Source: Porites lobata (taxonomy: Eukaryota > Cnidaria > Anthozoa > Scleractinia > Poritidae). From it: a stretch of 64,000 bases of DNA. The stretch is from assembly GCA_942486035.1 (NCBI GenBank), contig CALNXK010000071.1, positions 530,001-594,000 on the forward strand. The letters are read 5' to 3'. Positions within the stretch are counted from its first letter, which is position 1. Every line of letters begins with the position of its first letter. Below the pieces are notes generated by a model. The model worked only from the letters and a program-made list of their open reading frames with translations, was not told where the DNA came from and searched no databases. The position numbers were made by a program, and so were the translations under genes. Positions 53,876-64,000 of this stretch are shown here, one piece after another.

Positions 53876-56201
53876 GAAAAATGTGAGAGCGCTTGTTTTG
53901 ACTTTCATATAGACGTTGAGAAACGACGATGTCTCAAAATCTACTCACTACAATTTGAAGAAATCTGGCAAAATTCTTGTCAATATCGCTCTTCATCATT
54001 GAAAACCTTAAAATTAAATCTTTTTTCGACGCATTCAAATTTCACATAACAACTATTTTGTTAGCAATTTCAAAAACTGTTTGTAATGATTTACAATTCG
54101 TTTAAGTTGTTTCTTAAAAAATGAGGATTACTTATAGTAACCTGTGGGTAAATTTATAAGGACGTCTACTGGCTGGATTTTGCATAATCCTAGCGAAATC
54201 ATAATTTTAGGCTCGTTTCAAACCATCCATGTTGCTATGGAAACGATCGAAATCTTATGTTTAACCTCGGAAACGAGGCTTAAATGAACACCCTAATGAA
54301 CTGTAATGACTCACAACCTACAAAGCTGTGTTCAGCCACCTTAATAAGCAGAAGCTGAAACCGCGAAAAACGAAGAATTATTAATTTTAATTAGGGAATA
54401 AAGCGTTTGTTCTAAAAATGTGTAAGGCCTAGGCTAAACGACGTTTCATGAGACGAACCAAACTCTAATTTGGGTCGACCTAAATTAAGTTACGATCGTC
54501 TGTTGGGTCAGACGTCGAGCTTAGAACGCGTCGAACTAATCAACCGAGTTAGACCAAAAAGCAAATTTATGATCAGTAATAAATTTTCTCCCGAACGCGG
54601 CTAAATATACATTATAGAAATTTACTGATTTTTTAGTTTAGTTCGTCGCATGTGAAGATCGACGTTTGTCCTGGAGACGATCTTCAGACGTTCTATTCGT
54701 CTGAGGCAGACAGCAGACGGATAGAATCCAAACTCATTCATTCGAACTTGTGAGCCAGACGTCGAACTCAAGAACTATGAAAAGTTCGACGTTTGGCCTG
54801 GGCATCATTAAACGTACCGTTTGACGCCGGCAGAAACGCAAGTCAAGGACAGGATCTTCAGTGTGATGTGCGCGATTATGCCACTATTCAAGTTATGTCA
54901 GTTCAAGTATCATTCAGCTCCGTTTTGTTAGCATGAAACAGGCAGAGACGTTTTTTCTTTAAGTACACAGACGCTTTGTTTGAGAGAAAACGGTTCTGTG
55001 TAAATAACTTTAGCATGCATGGATATCAGTACTGAAGTATTCGAATCAAGGTACTGTGTCTGATCTCAATGTAGGAATGAACGTTCGTCAGTTTTCTCAT
55101 TTATTGGAGCAAGAGTCAGTATATTACAATACTGTATGATATAAACTTTACGAAATTGAAGTTGTCAGAAGAAAAAAAAAATGTAAATAAAAGTTGCATT
55201 TGAAATGACGTCGTATTAAAAGGGGTATTGTGCGAGTGGGTGTATATGAAGGCATTGATTTCTTTGAATTTCAACCTTAAGCAATAGATCTCCCCTAAAC
55301 TGTCAGTTATAATATCCACTCTGCGTTTTTGAGTAAATAGGGCACTCCTTTTATTTTGATACGGTATTGTATCGAGCTGTATTGACGATTGAATTTAATT
55401 GAAATTGTTCTATGTTTTACTGTCGAAAGTTGTGAGATTTAGCATCAGAGAAAAAACAGCTGCGTATAGAATCCTTCAATCAGTAATCTTGTTACTATCA
55501 AAAGAGAACTACATGCACGGTCCGCAACCAATGCAGCGAAACCACTCTTATCTTACCTACACTTATTTGCTTGTTCAAGGGAGACATTTAATAAATACTT
55601 TTGTGCGATATTTATCCAAGGGTCCTGTTGGTATGGACGCTTAGACTTCGCAAACAGCATCTTCGTCAACAAAGTGTTTGGACAACGACGAACATGCATG
55701 ACCCGTGATATATTTTAAATATTGGCATTTGAAAGGAGACTAAGTTGAGTTGTTTTCCTACTCATACACCTTGTCAGTAACTGTGCTCACGTTGTGGGTG
55801 GCTGCTCCTAAAATGTTCTACAATTGGTGTAAGATTTAATGGAGCCGAAACTAATTGTAGATAATTGCATACATTTTAGGCATCTTACTAATGAACAGTT
55901 ACGACTTTTATATATTTCGAGTGACAACAATTTGCCGTCTGTCCTCTTTGAATTAAATGTTGAAAAAGACAATTTAAAAGTAACCATTCACGAAAAACAT
56001 AATAGGTAATTAGGTTGAGAGAAGTCTTGCGCACGATCCATTCAAACAAAATTCAGACCGGTCCGACCGGGACAAGTGATCCACCTCAAAAGGTGAACTA
56101 GATTTTTAGAAACTTTTCAGGTTGGACCGAACCGATCTATTGAGTTTTGGACCGAAATTTCCGGAAATTTTGGTTGAATGGATCGCGCCCATTGTGTTCC
56201 T
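53876..56201. other. Intergenic region with one MITE
   Basis: AT-rich sequence without a recognisable gene, except the MITE at 54426-54804. The short frames at 55116-55319 (-) and 55399-55644 (+) are probably chance. Confidence 0.5.
54426..54804. mobile_element. MITE related to 23498-23903
   Basis: Left GGCCTAGGCTAAACGACG and right CGACGTTTGGCCTGGGC are roughly inverted, and the interior repeats variants of CAGACGTCGAAC. It is similar in style to the element in ARPC1 intron 2. Confidence 0.5.
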
Positions 56202-57242
56202 TAGGCTCCGTCCACACCTGTCCGTTTTTGTTTGAAAACGGAGATTCTCCAGTTTGGCCTACCGTCCACAGATTTCCCGTAAAAACGGTCACCGAAACTC
56301 ATCCTTTCAAAAAACGCTCTCCAGGGTGGCGGTTATTGAAAACACTGGCTTATCGTTTTCACGGGCGAAAACGGAGGTTTTCGAATACGATGAACCTCCG
56401 CAAGATTAGCTCAGTTGGATAAGCGCCGGTTACTCTAGTGCCCAGATCTGACATGGCCATGCCCTCGTTTTGGGCATCCCCATTCCCAAAACCCTGGTGA
56501 TATGGGCATCCACTTCTCATATTACCTTAGCGATTTGGGTTAGGGTTAGGGTTACAGGAGATGCCCATATCACTAGGGTTTTGGGAATGGGGATGCCCAA
56601 TACGCGGGGATGCCCATATCACTGTGACACTGGTCTGCCAAGCGGGAGGTAGCGAGAAGTAGAGCGCGGAAGAAAAATTCACGAACAAAAAAAAAAAAAC
56701 GAGCGGAGCCTGAACGCCTGGAACAGGCTAAGAGAGAGGCCGCTGGTTCAAACCCCGGTGGGACCAACACTCAGGGTCTTTAAATAAATGAGAAGAAAGT
56801 GCTACCTTTGTAACAACATCTGCAAACGGTTAGACTTTCTAGTCTTCCCAGATAAGGACGATAAACTGTAGGCCCTGTGTCACGCAATAATTCCTGTGGA
56901 ACGTAAGAGAACCCACACACTGCTCGTAATGAGTGAAGGACGTGTTCTTTTACGGGGGAAGGGATTGTTACAGGCCCGCAGTAATTGGTTCCCCGCGCTG
57001 TGCTTTGTGTTAACCCTGCCAGCATTGGCGAATCTAAGTAAATGTCAGTATAAAACGCATGCCCTGTAAGACCTGCAATCGTATTTTTATCGTTTTAGCG
57101 TATTTTTTTGGACTGGCGGGAAAGATTCCAATACGCTAAGTGTGCACGCTTAAAAAAAAGTCTCCGTTTTCAAAATATCAGGATACGGGTGGACTATCGA
57201 GGATTTAATTTATGTTCAGTATCGTTTTATGGACGGAACCTA
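56202..57242. mobile_element. MITE carrying a nested SINE
   Basis: Left TAGGCTCCGTCCACACC with GAAAACGGAGA, and right GTCTCCGTTTTCAAAA with GGACGGAACCTA, are inverted. The interior contains a tRNA-related SINE (56400-about 57060), itself interrupted near 56446-56735. Confidence 0.55.
56400..57060 (+). mobile_element. tRNA-derived SINE, interrupted
   Basis: The head GCAAGATTAGCTCAGTTGGA with AAGCGCCGG (box A) is at 56400. Box B (CTGGTTCAAACCCCGG) appears only at 56741, followed by the body with ACTCAGGGTCTTTAAATAA and TTAGACTTTCTAGTCTTCCC. About 290 bp of foreign sequence lies between: inverted GGGCATCCCC / GGGGATGCCC words (56449-56626), including GGGTTAGGGTTAGGG, then a second fragment with an A13 run. 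Confidence 0.65.
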
Positions 57243-58112
57243 GTTTATTTGTGAGGGTTTCGTACTCCCATAAACTGTGCAGTTTCGCCATGAATAAAAT
57301 CATATATCTGCGTTTTTAGGTTAATTAATCATGTTTATTAACTGAGAGAAAACAGTCAACTAACTAGTTTCAAGAAGCTTCGGCTCTCCTGTGTCGCTCC
57401 TTCTCGTGAGGGTAAAATGGGAAAAATGCGTCCGTTTCAAATGTTTGTCTTCTACTCTAGCGATCAGAAAGGGTACACACACGGCATCTTGTTACTTTAG
57501 GTACTTAATATTTCTTACGACGGAACTTCAACTTGCAGTATTTAAACTCCCAGCGGCGGTCCCTGAAAAATTGAATCGATATAAAGCATTTATGAGTCCA
57601 ATACTCACCACTTGTTCAAGTCCTGTAACAGTGAGATTCAATGCAAATGGTAAAATTTGTAGAAAAAAATCATTGTTTACCATTTGTGCGATTAGTTCAA
57701 TTGGTAAATGTAAAATACGCTTGAATGATATAAAGAAAAGAGCATCACTTGGGGAGGGGGCCTTACAATTGATACAAGGTACGACTCGTACATTAGGTTA
57801 CAAAACGCGTGGAATAAATCGTAATCATGCATGCCTATATTCCTCTTTCTGTAAGCCAACTACACAAAAAATGCCGCCTCGGTGCAAAAAAGAACTACAT
57901 TAATTGGTGAGTGACATTTAATTTTTGCCACTCGGACACATTTTTATTTTAAAAGCAATTCTGGTGGTAGAGGATGAATGTGAAATTTACTCTTCTTATA
58001 GTAATGAATAGTTAAAGTTTCGGAAAACGTAGTTTCGTGGTACAAATCAGTGACGGTTGCTTTTTCCGCGCCAACAACGTAGTTTTTTTAGGTTTCTTTT
58101 CTATGTTTCAAC
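57243..58112. other. Spacer downstream of dermatopontin-like gene 3
   Basis: A minus-strand AATAAA at 57943-57948 is a good candidate for the 3' end of dermatopontin-like gene 3, about 165 nt below its stop. A 170-codon open frame (57391-57903, +) has no recognisable domain; I do not call it a gene. Confidence 0.5.
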
Positions 58113-59948
58113 TTACTGGAACTTTTCCTTGTGCTCGCTGTACATCCCGACGAGATAGTACCCAAGTCTTCGTTTAACTTGAAAATCCAGGGGCAATTTC
58201 CAGTGGTTAATGAAGGCAGTCGTAACACATCCTGTTGTCTCGTAGTTTTTGGCGTCGTTACAACACTTGAACCTGAATCTACGGTCATAATTCTTCATTC
58301 GAAAATAACTTTCAACGCCTGAAATACAATTTAGAATTAAATGTCATGAATGGGACAGTTAATTTAATCAATAAAAAAGTTAATAGGGGAGGAAACAACG
58401 AATGCCTGGACAATAGGTATGCTGAATAATGATGGTCTACGACGTCAACCGCCACCAGGGGAGGTCGGAGGGGCGGAACTTTCAGCTGAGTCACTTCCAC
58501 TGAGCTCCGTTGAACTGGCCAAGAGGAGGGCGAAAGACAAGCAATCATAAACGAGGGTCGCAAAGCATCATGCCACTAGCTCGAAGGCCCAACATGACGG
58601 AATTTAAACCGTTACTTACTCCCGCGTCCCGAGCCAATTAGGCATCCAGTGATATATAATAGATAAAATTAAACAAAGCAGGAGTCCGGATAAACAGACA
58701 GTAAGACAGGACAGACTGCTGAAATGTGAACCTGAGACTATTAGCAGATATGAATAAGTTCAGTTCGTGAATTAAAAACAAGCTGAATAAAGTCAAAAAC
58801 GTTCTCAAACTCAGTTTTATTTACCAGCTATGAATCCGTAATGTGGACACTCAATTCTCAGAGGTTTATCCCAATCGTTCTTATAACTTGTCCACGCACA
58901 ATCTTTGACGGCTTTGTTGTAACCGCAGCCCATTTTCCAGCGCCGATCGCGTTTTCTCTGAACATACTCTGATGCAATGGAAGTGACTGAATTTCCTGCA
59001 GGAGAGGAAATAATAAAAATAAATAAATATTAAATAATAAATTACCATGAATTGCAATCAGGCTTTAAGCCAAGGGAAGATCAAATTTCAGCCTTAAAGT
59101 TTCTCTCTTTAATGGTTGCAACTTTGCAACTTGGGTCTGAGACATATGCGTTCGCTTGCCATTAGCCTGTGGTTTCGTTTGTTTACAACTGATTTCCTTA
59201 GTAATATCGTTGGCGAATACTCCTTAATTTTGGAGCGAATTTTCAGAATTAATTTATAACTTCGAGTGAAATTACAAAGTTATTAAGGCAACGCTCAATA
59301 TATCTATGTGCCACGATGACCGACAGGTTTAAAAAGTAGATGTCAGGCAAGAGCGTGTTGTCAGGGCATTAAAAAAGTGGGGAAAACTTAAACACACGAA
59401 AGAGCACACAATTTAACAGCAGGTGAAGTAAAATTTTTATATAATTTCTTTACTAAAGCTTGCGCAAATCATTACAGTTTTCACTAAACGGGCGTGAAAA
59501 TTTCTATTTTCTCTCATCGTCGTTTTGATTACACCTGAAAATCGTAGTAGTAATTAAAAGATTTTTTCCTGATTTCAATTAATTTTATTTCCAAATTAAA
59601 AGATCAAATCGGTCCATTGCTGGCGACGTGTATTTTGTATTTTGTATTAGGGTACAAAATTTATTTAAAGCAAGTCTGAATTTTTTAAAACTAAAATATA
59701 GATAAGAGATACAGATAGCACAGTTGGTAGAGTCGAGTCAAACTCTTACTTCCGGTACACTCATACAGGAAGTGGCCGGTGGGTTCATTTATCCATTGTC
59801 CGCCATTGTTGTTAGGGCAAACGTAACCCCTCTTTGCTTTTTCATCAGATGTCTTTACAGCTGCTTTCTTTGTAATCTCAGCAGTGAGTGAACTACCAGC
59901 AATTCCAACAAGAATGAAAAGGCAAACGAGCACGATATTACCCGCCAT
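58113..59948 (-). CDS. Dermatopontin-like protein 3, one extra base in exon 2
   Basis: Exons 59948-59750, 58996-58825 and 58318-58113 give about 191 aa with a signal peptide (MAGNIVLVCLFILVGIAGSS). A short Lys-rich linker precedes YVCPNNNGGQWINEPTGHFL and YECTG. The dermatopontin repeats are DRRWKMGCGYN with KNDWDKPLRIECP, and DRRFRFKCCND with YYLVGMYSEHKEKFQ. The exon lengths sum to 577, one over a multiple of three. Exon 1 ends in phase 1 like its paralogues, but exon 2 reads correctly only if one base is dropped before the DRRW motif, possibly in the GGG run at 58979-58981. Either an assembly error or a recent inactivating insertion. Size is close to ordinary dermatopontin. Confidence 0.8.
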
Positions 59949-61560
59949 TTCCCTTATAAAAAAGGCAAAAAGAAAAGATTAAAAATGTATCACGGGAACA
60001 AAAAAATACAGTAGAAGAGATGTAAGAGTCTAATCACAGTACAAACGACTTGTTCCAAGACACTGACGTCGACCGGCTTGCATTGTTTTAGCCTGTGTCA
60101 GGCCCTCAAATAGTCGGGGACATCGCGAAAATAAAACAAGCCAATGCAAGCGAAAAGAAGACGCGCGTGATCTGAAGAAGTGAGTGGTGGTCCCCACGCG
60201 TTTCTCGTTACATGACTGCACATTACTATCTTAGAGCCTGGAACAGGCCAGCATTTTTTGACTGCCTTGATAATAATTAAAATGAGCAAAGATTGCAAAA
60301 TATATAAACGAAACCTGAAGGCAATCGGTAGGTTTAACATCTTAACCCATAGTTGTCAACTGCCAGCCATATCAATTAATCGATCATTTGTTCCTTAATT
60401 TTTCATTAGACAGTGTTGTTAAGACAAGAGTCAAATCGATAAGCCGTTAAGTTGAATCTTTCTTTAAACAAAATTTGCGTGCCTAAAATTCCTAGATTAC
60501 CTAACAGCATTCTGTCAAGTCCTGGTTTTTACAAAATGTTTTTTCTTCTTCCTCTTAAAGTTTCGCGGGTTAGGGAAACTGATTAACAGGACAAAATGCG
60601 ACTAAACAATAATCCTTATATGGTGATCAATTAAAGGGGTCTTTGTTTAAAATCCCGTGGTCACTTTCCCATCTACGCTATATACAGGTATGTGCCGTGG
60701 GAGGAGGTATGGTTTTCGAGGAGCTAAGCGTTTAAATACAGTAAGACATACTTTTTGTTTTTGTAGTCCTTGATGCAGACTTTAATTTAGTAAAGTCCGC
60801 TGTAAAGAACCTACAAACTTCCTGGTAATAGGCCCCTCTGTATAAACTTACTATCGAAACAAGGCTGAAAAATTCACGTTTGGATATGTCCATGTTTCAA
60901 AGGAAATAAGAAAATAGTAAATAAACAAAATAACCTATGTGGTCTTGCAGCTATTTTATACATTATTACCATCTAATTCCAGCGACTTTTTAACAAACAA
61001 GTTTTCACTTTTTCTTCGTAGTATCCCTTTTTTTTAAATCCACACGGTGTTCTCTGTGGCTTGCTACTAACTTTTGTAGATACAGGCCTCTTTGGTGTCA
61101 GTGGTGAGATCTCGCTACCCATTGATCCACTACACGGCTAGATCTGGATTTGTAGCTTCTGTTATATTAAAATGGTTAAATAAAATATCTTTAATCTGGG
61201 CCGGATTATAGCCGGCAGTAACAAAACAAACAATGACTTAATAATGCATGGCAATATTTTCAATTAACTGAAAATGTCAGCATCGGCTTAGACTTTGCGT
61301 CAGTCCATTCTTTCCCCTAGTTTTGACATTTTAATTGCACCTGTCTTTTATAATGAACCTGGGCAGGAAGACCTGGGGTCCGTTTCGAAAGTCCTTATAA
61401 TTACCTAGCCTATCCCAGGCGTTAAGATAGTAGAGCGCGGCGAAAAATTGTCGAGGAAAAAACAACGAGGAGAGACTGGCGCGACAAAGGAGAGTATTCC
61501 CTCGCCCTCGCCCCAGTCTCTCCTCGTTTTTCTACTTGTTTTCCTTTTGCGCTTGTTGAG

Positions 61561-62532
61561 GGTCTGGATTGGAGGCACAAATGTCAGTTGTCTGTTAGAA
61601 TTTTGGCCATTTGTCAGTTAAATCAGTTTAGGCTTTTTGTCAGTTGTGAGTTAAATGATTATTAATAATTAAGAATGAAACTTATTTAGCTTTATTTGTT
61701 TATTTTTGATCCAAAGTTTAGCTGAAAGGCACATATAATGTAAATTAAACACTATATAGTACCTTAATTTTGACCAGTTTTGCTATTAAAAAAGCATTTC
61801 AAGTGGCCCTTCATTTCTCAAGTCTTGTCGAAACGTTTTTGCTGGCCAGAGTCGAGCATTTCCAACTATAAACCCAATCAAAATTTACTATGTCTGTTAG
61901 TTGGGAGATAGATGGTAAGAATGACCAAAAATTTGGGAACAGTTAAATTGTTTATTACGATTAACTTGATTGAGTTTGTTTTCGATGCCTCGATAGTGAT
62001 TGATTTGCCAAAGAATGAAAGAAGGTGTTTCTTTAGCTTGAGCACCATATCAGTTCTGCCATATTCACGTCATTTATCGGAATACGGCTTCTGTACTGTC
62101 GTTCAAATGCCATGCTGAATCATCTCGGTAAACACTTTAATACAATTGCTTTTATAGCAGCCATCGTGAATCGTTCTCAGAGGAGCAAAAATTGGAATCA
62201 TAGGTCATTTACAACGGATGGTACATAAAACACAGGGTTTGACAGTAAACGCTTTAACGAAGTATGACGCTCGCTCATTTTAAGCGTCCTGCTGCTAAGA
62301 TTACCCATAATAACGTACATTTGGACATTTGATCTCGTTGTCTGAAGAAAAGAGTGTGGTACAATACCCTTAAAAGGCCTTAAAAACGGGTTTTTGTAGA
62401 AAATAAAAGACAGTCAGGTCCTTTGTCAGTTGTCAGGAAAACCGGTGGCAAATGTCAGTTGTCAGTTAAATTTTATATTTGTCGGTTGTCAGTTAAAATA
62501 TTGGCCATTTGTCAGTTAACCCCATCCAGACC
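61561..62532. mobile_element. Element with GGTCTGGAT termini and TGTCAGTT iterations
   Basis: GGTCTGGATTGG at 61561 and CCCATCCAGACC ending 62532 are inverted. Just inside each end are repeated TGTCAGTT and TTGGCCATTTGTCAGTTAA words in the same orientation, about four on the left and about eight on the right. No coding capacity seen. Confidence 0.5.
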
Positions 62533-63291
62533 GGCTCCTCTTTGCGTTCGAGATCATAGATCAGACCAGACAAATGCAAAGGGACCTACGTTTTTTGTCC
62601 TTATAAGGTATTCCTTTCCCAGCCTGGGGGCCTAGGTTTTTTTTCAATGCTTCTGGACTGAGGACTGATTAGTAACTGAGGTAATTTTCAAACATTTTTC
62701 GCATTTTTAAGACAAATAGTTGCCTTTTGAATCAGTTACATTGTTTTTTTTTTTATTTTTGAAGCAAAATAAATAAATAAATGACAATTATTCACTGAAG
62801 TGGGGGTGGCTAGTGGTGGTTGAATTTATCGATGAAACCAGTAAAACTGAATTTGCATTTGTAAACAAAAAACTTTTTCACCGGTTTCGTTGAATTTAAG
62901 TTAAATTCAAGTCAAACAGACAAAGCTTAACCTGTTAAAGCTTCCAAACCGAATTTCGTCACCTTCTTCTTGTTGTTTTTCGGGAAAAGCTTGTTTGATT
63001 ATGTGTGAAGTTTTTCTTGTTTTTACGGCAGCAAACCGGCAAACCATTTTGCTCGTAACTTTACGTGAGTTTGGCCTCGCTCGCTCGTAGGAGCTGGGGG
63101 TGAATCAGTGAACAGCACTGGATATCCCGACTTTGAGTAGCCAATCGAAGCGCGCGAAAAACATCCATTGTTTTAGTACATACTAAAATAAAATAACCTT
63201 GAGGCGAAGAAGATTATGTAACTGGTCTGAATAAGATTTCTCGGTCAATTCATCTTAAAGTTTTTCGGACTGTCTTGATAGTTTTTAAACT

Positions 63292-63430
63292 ATAAATAAG
63301 CTTCAGTCCTGAGATTTATGACAATGAGATACTAATGTATAGGCGACATTACTGAATTTTTCAGTAATGTCACCTACACCTTAGTACCTCATGATCATTG
63401 TCATTAATCTTAGGACTGAAGCTTATTTAT
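63292..63430. repeat. Palindrome with ~65-bp arms
   Basis: ATAAATAAGCTTCAGTCCT at the left and AGGACTGAAGCTTATTTAT at the right, with further pairing inward (GGCGACATTACTGAA / TTCAGTAATGTCACC). A small loop only. Confidence 0.8.
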
Positions 63431-63830
63431 CTTTTGGCGGCGCTTCGGAGAAGTGGAATTATTAGAGGCAAGAAGCTAAGTAAACAAAATAAGGTGTTTT
63501 ATAGTGTACATATTATATTTGTGCCATGGTAACTAACCTGTTATGTCAAGCAGTTGATAACACATCAATATTATTTTGTGCTTTACGTCAATGGTTGGAT
63601 ATACTGAATAATATATTGTGTTTCACATTAGCTCACATTTATCTTAGGGTATGTTAATGTATAATAAAGAAATTGACTACAATCGAAAATAAAATTTAAA
63701 CCAATGATAAAACTGACCCACGACGTCTACAAATACACCTGGTGATATATTAGTTAGCAGGGATGAGCCGTTTGCTGACGCCTCGGGTTGAACGCAACAT
63801 GCATCCTGTAAACAACCAAAGAAAAAACTT

Positions 63831-64000
63831 GGGCACCCAACGACTGTTTCCTGTAAAATATCTGTTTGGAGAGGAAAAAATTGCCGAAACAACAGGCTAA
63901 GAATTTCTAGATGACCGTTCCCATGCATGTACAATTTTCGAAGCTTATCTAATAAATTCAATAGGATTTTCTGAAGTTTAATTTCTCGCATTCTATTCCC
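63831..64000 (-). mobile_element. Diverged third copy of the CAGGGGCACCC MITE, cut by the window end
   Basis: GGGCACCCAACGAC at 63831 and the following sequence (ATATCTGTTTGGAGAG, CTAAGAATTTCTAGATGACC) match the reverse complement of the right end of MITE copies A and B with substitutions. Confidence 0.5.

Larger units (their letters stand above)
59949..63830. other. Terminal intergenic region, no gene recognised
   Basis: No exon of a known family was found on either strand. It contains a MITE-like element (61561-62532), a large palindrome (63292-63430), and sequence near 61425-61550 with GTAGAGCGCGG and inverted CGAGGAGAGACTGG / CCAGTCTCTCCTCG words. Confidence 0.5.

Noticed and set aside
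56400..56460. tRNA gene head
   Set aside because: Box B is 290 bp away, beyond an insertion, and the body matches a SINE.
57391..57903. 170-codon open frame on the + strand
   Set aside because: No recognisable domain, composition like flanking AT-rich DNA, no supporting splice or family signal.

Overview
The window looks like nuclear DNA of an invertebrate animal, most likely a cnidarian and plausibly a stony coral. The reasons are AT-rich sequence, many short exons with GT-AG introns, animal-specific genes (arylsulfatase B, ARPC1, mu-crystallin, dermatopontin-like proteins) and dense MITE, SINE, LINE and tyrosine-recombinase retrotransposon content. The species assignment is inference. Exon boundaries below were read by eye from splice signals, frame continuity and family conservation.

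Layout. (1) 17-13132, + strand: a complete 8-exon arylsulfatase B-like gene. Its fifth intron carries a nested transposon block (3981-9358): two copies of one MITE, the second opened by a 4.4 kb long-TIR element at a TTAA site. (2) 13133-16129: spacer with MITEs. (3) 16130-24390, - strand: an 11-exon ARPC1 gene (Arp2/3 complex subunit 1) with one extra base in a conserved exon. (4) 24391-24656: short head-to-head promoter region. (5) 24657-34607, + strand: an 8-exon mu-crystallin/ketimine reductase gene whose third intron holds a decayed RLE-type LINE. (6) 36913-59948, - strand: three dermatopontin-like secreted protein genes in tandem (36913-38640, 43079-48486, 58113-59948) sharing a three-exon, phase-1 layout. 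An APE-type LINE (44.6-47.4 kb) sits in an intron of the second. A complete tyrosine-recombinase retrotransposon with split direct repeats (48823-53755, PAT/Ngaro-like) lies between the second and third. (7) 59949-64000: no gene recognised; MITE-like elements and a large palindrome.

Function. The genes do not form a pathway. ARSB is lysosomal or secreted sulfate-ester hydrolysis, ARPC1 is actin nucleation, CRYM is imino-acid reduction and NADP-linked metabolism, and the dermatopontin group is extracellular matrix. The three dermatopontin genes are clearly a local family expansion, each with a different N-terminal segment: acidic plus Arg/Tyr-rich, poly-Asn, or short Lys-rich.

The most notable points are the precisely datable TTAA insertion with its empty site preserved in a neighbouring copy, the split-direct-repeat retrotransposon with nearly identical repeats, and the low-complexity N-terminal inserts of the dermatopontin family, one of which contains an in-frame TGA. 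Single-base frame breaks occur in two otherwise intact genes (ARPC1 and the third dermatopontin) and may be assembly errors.
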